37,556 nucleotides of DNA, taken from IMG/VR virus record IMGVR_UViG_3300034071_000672, positions 1-37,556 of that record; one strand, written 5' to 3'. How positions within the stretch are numbered: the first letter of the stretch is position 1; the number at the start of each line of letters is the position of its first letter. The position numbers were made by a program, and so were the translations under genes. Below, one piece after another: positions 35,696 through 37,556 of this stretch. The notes beneath the pieces are model-generated. The model was not told where the DNA came from and made no database searches. It saw only the letters and a program-made list of their open reading frames with translations. This DNA comes from a virus.

Positions 35696-36154
35696 TTGAA
35701 ATTTGTAAAAGATCAATATGACCGATATGACGCTCTAGGAAGGAAACTTACATGTTCCTTCTTAGAAAGTCATGGTTATACAATTGAGCCAAAGGAGGAA
35801 GAAGATTACAACATAGACATTGTAGCCTACAAAGACGGTAAAAGATACTTCTTTGAAGTAGAAATGAAAAATACCGCTTTTACTGATATGAATAGTTTTC
35901 CATATTCTACTGTTTCTTTTTTAGATAGAAAGAAAAAATTTAGTAAAGATCATTTGTTCTTTTATATAATTATAAGCAGTAAAACATATGCAGCTCTAAT
36001 TGTAAGATCTGATAAGATTTTTAAAAAAGAGTACTTAGAGAGGTTATATATTAATACGAGAGAAAGATCTGGAGAAGATTATTTCTACAGAATACCAAAA
36101 GAACTTTGTAGATTTATACCACCTGAACAATTTTTAATAAACAATAATGTATAA
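35696..36154 (+). CDS. Small PD-(D/E)XK-type nuclease-like protein
   Basis: The product has 152 residues with a TTG start at 35696, accepted because the N-terminal helix precedes the core by the usual distance. The core is EEDYNIDIVAYKDGKRYFFE followed by VEMKN: D41, then E54, E56 and K58, the D-(x)n-E-x-K arrangement of restriction-endonuclease-like folds. It could be a resolvase, a restriction-like or a homing-type nuclease. Its second half is more AT-rich than the neighbours. It overlaps the deaminase gene by 8 bp. Confidence 0.65.
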   Translation: MKFVKDQYDRYDALGRKLTCSFLESHGYTIEPKEEEDYNIDIVAYKDGKRYFFEVEMKNTAFTDMNSFPYSTVSFLDRKKKFSKDHLFFYIIISSKTYAALIVRSDKIFKKEYLERLYINTRERSGEDYFYRIPKELCRFIPPEQFLINNNV

Positions 36155-36587
36155 AATACCTATCATATATAACATGCCTAAGACTGATAAGTCTGAACTT
36201 TACTTAGATTTAGCTGTAAGAATCGCTCAAGAATCTTACTGTGAGAGACTACAGGTAGGATCTTTAATCGTAAAGAACGGAAACATTATCTCTTTTGGGT
36301 ATAATGGAACTCCTTCAGGGTTTCCAAATGTATGTGAAGAGAATGATACAACCTTTGAATACGTACTCCACTCAGAATCCAATGCAATTACTAAAGCATG
36401 CAAGAGTCCTATCAGTACAGAAGGAGCCGTTATGTACTGTACTCATGCATGCTGTGTGCATTGTGCTAAGTTGATTATTCAAAGTGGAATCACTACATTT
36501 GTATATCTAGAAGATTATAGAGATAGAACAGGATTAGAACTATTAATAGCAGCAGGTCTAGATGTAATCAAAGCAAAAACAAATTAA
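36147..36587 (+). CDS. Deoxycytidylate (dCMP) deaminase
   Basis: The product has 146 residues. It turns dCMP into dUMP, the substrate of the thymidylate synthase at 16735. The zinc site shows HSESNA (H75, catalytic E77; the usual HAE is HSE) and ACCVHC, with C103 and C106 (Pro of the usual PCxxC replaced by Cys). SFGYNGTPSGFPN (49-61) is the dCMP-deaminase substrate loop. A second ATG at 36174 would give a protein that starts MPKTDKSE and may be the true start. Confidence 0.92.
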   Translation: MYKIPIIYNMPKTDKSELYLDLAVRIAQESYCERLQVGSLIVKNGNIISFGYNGTPSGFPNVCEENDTTFEYVLHSESNAITKACKSPISTEGAVMYCTHACCVHCAKLIIQSGITTFVYLEDYRDRTGLELLIAAGLDVIKAKTN

Positions 36588-36593
36588 AACAAT

Positions 36594-36875
36594 ATGGCAA
36601 TCACAGTAAAAGGACACAGAGTATTACTCAATCGTCCTAAGAGAGAAGAAAGACTCATTCAGCTTACACCAGAGATGGAAGAAGAATTGAACATGAAAGA
36701 GTTAGCTAACCTTAAGCGTTTAGAAGTATACGCTCTCGGAGAAGAAGTAACCAACGTAAAAGTAGGAGACTTCGTTTATGTAAACATCATGTACCTTCAA
36801 TCAGCAGAGTTAGTTGAAGTAGAAGGAGAAGAAAAGATCATGGTAAGTGATCGAGACATTGCTATCGTTTGGTAA
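36594..36875 (+). CDS. GroES-like co-chaperonin
   Basis: The product has 93 residues. The order of features is that of Cpn10: VKGHRVLLNRPKREERLIQL at the start, a mobile loop in the next part, EVYALGEEVTNVKVGDFVYV with the G-x-x-V-x-x-VKxGD signature, and VSDRDIAIVW at the end. Phage GroES proteins (such as T4 gp31) team with host GroEL to fold phage proteins. No groEL gene is in the window. It stands 6 bp after the deaminase. Confidence 0.8.
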   Translation: MAITVKGHRVLLNRPKREERLIQLTPEMEEELNMKELANLKRLEVYALGEEVTNVKVGDFVYVNIMYLQSAELVEVEGEEKIMVSDRDIAIVW

Positions 36876-36889
36876 TTAAAAAGACAAAT

Positions 36890-37213
36890 ATGTTATTCTA
36901 TTACACAGAAAAAGAAAAAGTAGAGAACGGTGAAGAGATGGAATTGATCATTAAGAAAGGTTTCTCTTTTAACATCCACAAGGTTCTTATGACTTACCCT
37001 ACAGAGAATGGTTTAGCCGTTGTCTTAGAAGGTAATGCTGATAAACTTAACCCCGTAGACTATCAATATAAAATTGATCCTGCAACTAAGCAAAAAGTTC
37101 CAGTAAAAATCACTAAATTTGAAATCACAAGTGAGCCAATCGTAGTAGAGCTAAAAGTAAAAGAAGAAGTTCTTGCTTTCTTAGCTGCTACAGGAGGACC
37201 ACAAGCGATGTAA
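36890..37213 (+). CDS. Hypothetical protein
   Basis: The product has 107 residues from ATG 36890 (MLFYYTEKEKVENGEEMELI); the frame opens at a TTG that lies within the GroES-like gene. It is beta-rich and acidic and ends AFLAATGGPQAM. It is the last gene of the rightward operon. No family is recognised. Confidence 0.65.
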   Translation: MLFYYTEKEKVENGEEMELIIKKGFSFNIHKVLMTYPTENGLAVVLEGNADKLNPVDYQYKIDPATKQKVPVKITKFEITSEPIVVELKVKEEVLAFLAATGGPQAM

Positions 37214-37218
37214 TCATA

Positions 37219-37258
37219 GTTTTAGTTTATTTAGTTTTAGTTTTTAGTTATTTAGTTT
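37219..37258. repeat. TTTAGTT repeat cluster
   Basis: TTTAGTT occurs five times in 37 bp (starting 37221, 37230, 37236, 37243 and 37251). On the minus strand it reads AACTAAA, the same string that precedes the ACAGATAT motif in the leaders of small genes. Confidence 0.5.
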
Positions 37259-37270
37259 ACCAACCAAAAG

Positions 37271-37302
37271 AAAAGGGGCTCTTAATAGGGCCCCTTTTTT
37301 TA
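37271..37302. terminator. Bidirectional intrinsic terminator
   Basis: AAAAGGGGC (37271-37279) pairs with GCCCCTTTT (37290-37298), followed by T on the plus strand and by T-equivalents (AAAAG at the left end) on the minus strand. It serves the rightward operon and the leftward gene at 37300-37530. Confidence 0.88.
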
Positions 37303-37530
37303 TAATCTTATTACTCTTGGATGTTCTATCCCGTTTGCTATGACGACATCTAATCCTAGTATACTTTCTATTACAACATCGTCTTCTTCCTCTACTCCCA
37401 TTTCTTTTAATAGATCTTCAAACTGATCTTCTGTAAGCAGTACCACATTAGGTCTTACTGCTAACCCATCCTTCTCTGAGTCTAAATAGAACTGGTTTAT
37501 AAGTTTATCTATATCTGCTATCTTAATCAT
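37300..37530 (-). CDS. Hypothetical small acidic protein
   Basis: The product has 76 residues. It is acidic and helical with a short beta-like end (VVIESILGLDVVIANGIEHP, then RVIRL). It is not recognised. It is convergent with the rightward operon and is read from the right, so the next region outside the window may be a leftward or divergent unit. A TATATTCG (minus strand, 37549-37556 region) lies 18 bp upstream as a possible -7 box. Confidence 0.6.
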   Translation of the reverse strand: MIKIADIDKLINQFYLDSEKDGLAVRPNVVLLTEDQFEDLLKEMGVEEEDDVVIESILGLDVVIANGIEHPRVIRL

Positions 37531-37556
37531 CTTAATTTTATTTAAAGCGAATATAA

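Overview
This window looks like part of the genome of a tailed bacteriophage that infects a member of the Bacteroidota. It contains tail-fibre-type genes, a complete phage-style DNA replication, recombination and nucleotide module, two tRNA genes and dense runs of small overlapping genes. The host assignment rests on start codons preceded by A-rich leaders rather than Shine-Dalgarno sites, on several TAnnTTTG elements (the -7 box of Bacteroidota promoters), and on small proteins of a type common in Bacteroidota phages. The gene set (family A DNA polymerase, DnaB-type helicase, TOPRIM primase, SSB, small P-loop ATPase, UDG, PD-(D/E)XK nuclease) resembles crAss-like and related Bacteroidota phages. 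No terminase, portal or capsid gene is present here to settle the family. No integrase was recognised.

Layout. Positions 1-1665 are the left arm on the minus strand: the start of a tail fibre gene that runs off the window, a second fibre-like protein and an unknown protein, preceded by an attenuator-like leader. Positions 1942-3380 hold an arginyltransferase-like protein and, on the minus strand, an exported DNA/RNA nuclease. Positions 3381-5270 are a control region with operator-like repeats, phased AT-rich motifs and candidate structured RNAs, interspersed with small genes. Positions 4477-6659 hold tiny genes, many joined by ATGA or TAATG overlaps. Positions 6689-9325 hold tRNA-Glu, a ParB-like gene, an abundant-protein candidate, tRNA-Leu and, fused directly to the tRNA 3' end, a candidate unclassified structured RNA closed by a terminator.

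Positions 9326-19345 are accessory and early genes: a membrane-anchored glucosaminidase, an SF2 helicase, a GIY-YIG homing endonuclease, a cassette of small paralogous proteins sharing an N-terminal module, a cyclic-phosphate receiver-like protein, thymidylate synthase and a GNAT acetyltransferase. Positions 19415-37213 are the core operons: a 701-residue zinc-binding protein, a zinc peptidase, helicase, ATPase, SSB, primase, a stand-alone DnaA DNA-binding domain, UDG, DUF932, NinG, DNA polymerase, a NinB-like protein, a MazG-like hydrolase, two PD-(D/E)XK nucleases, dCMP deaminase and a GroES-like co-chaperonin. A convergent minus-strand gene lies at the right end.

How it works together. Primase, helicase, SSB and polymerase form the replisome. 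The P-loop ATPase, NinG, NinB-like protein and nucleases form the recombination set. dCMP deaminase feeds dUMP to thymidylate synthase, the MazG-like enzyme trims the nucleotide pool and UDG removes uracil. Transcription units are separated by clear hairpin/T-tract terminators. Several accessory genes appear to have their own promoter only 4-6 nt before the start codon, which predicts leaderless mRNAs. The features most likely to be new are the tRNA-linked RNA at 8915-9109, the control region at 3896-4450 and the leaderless-promoter pattern.
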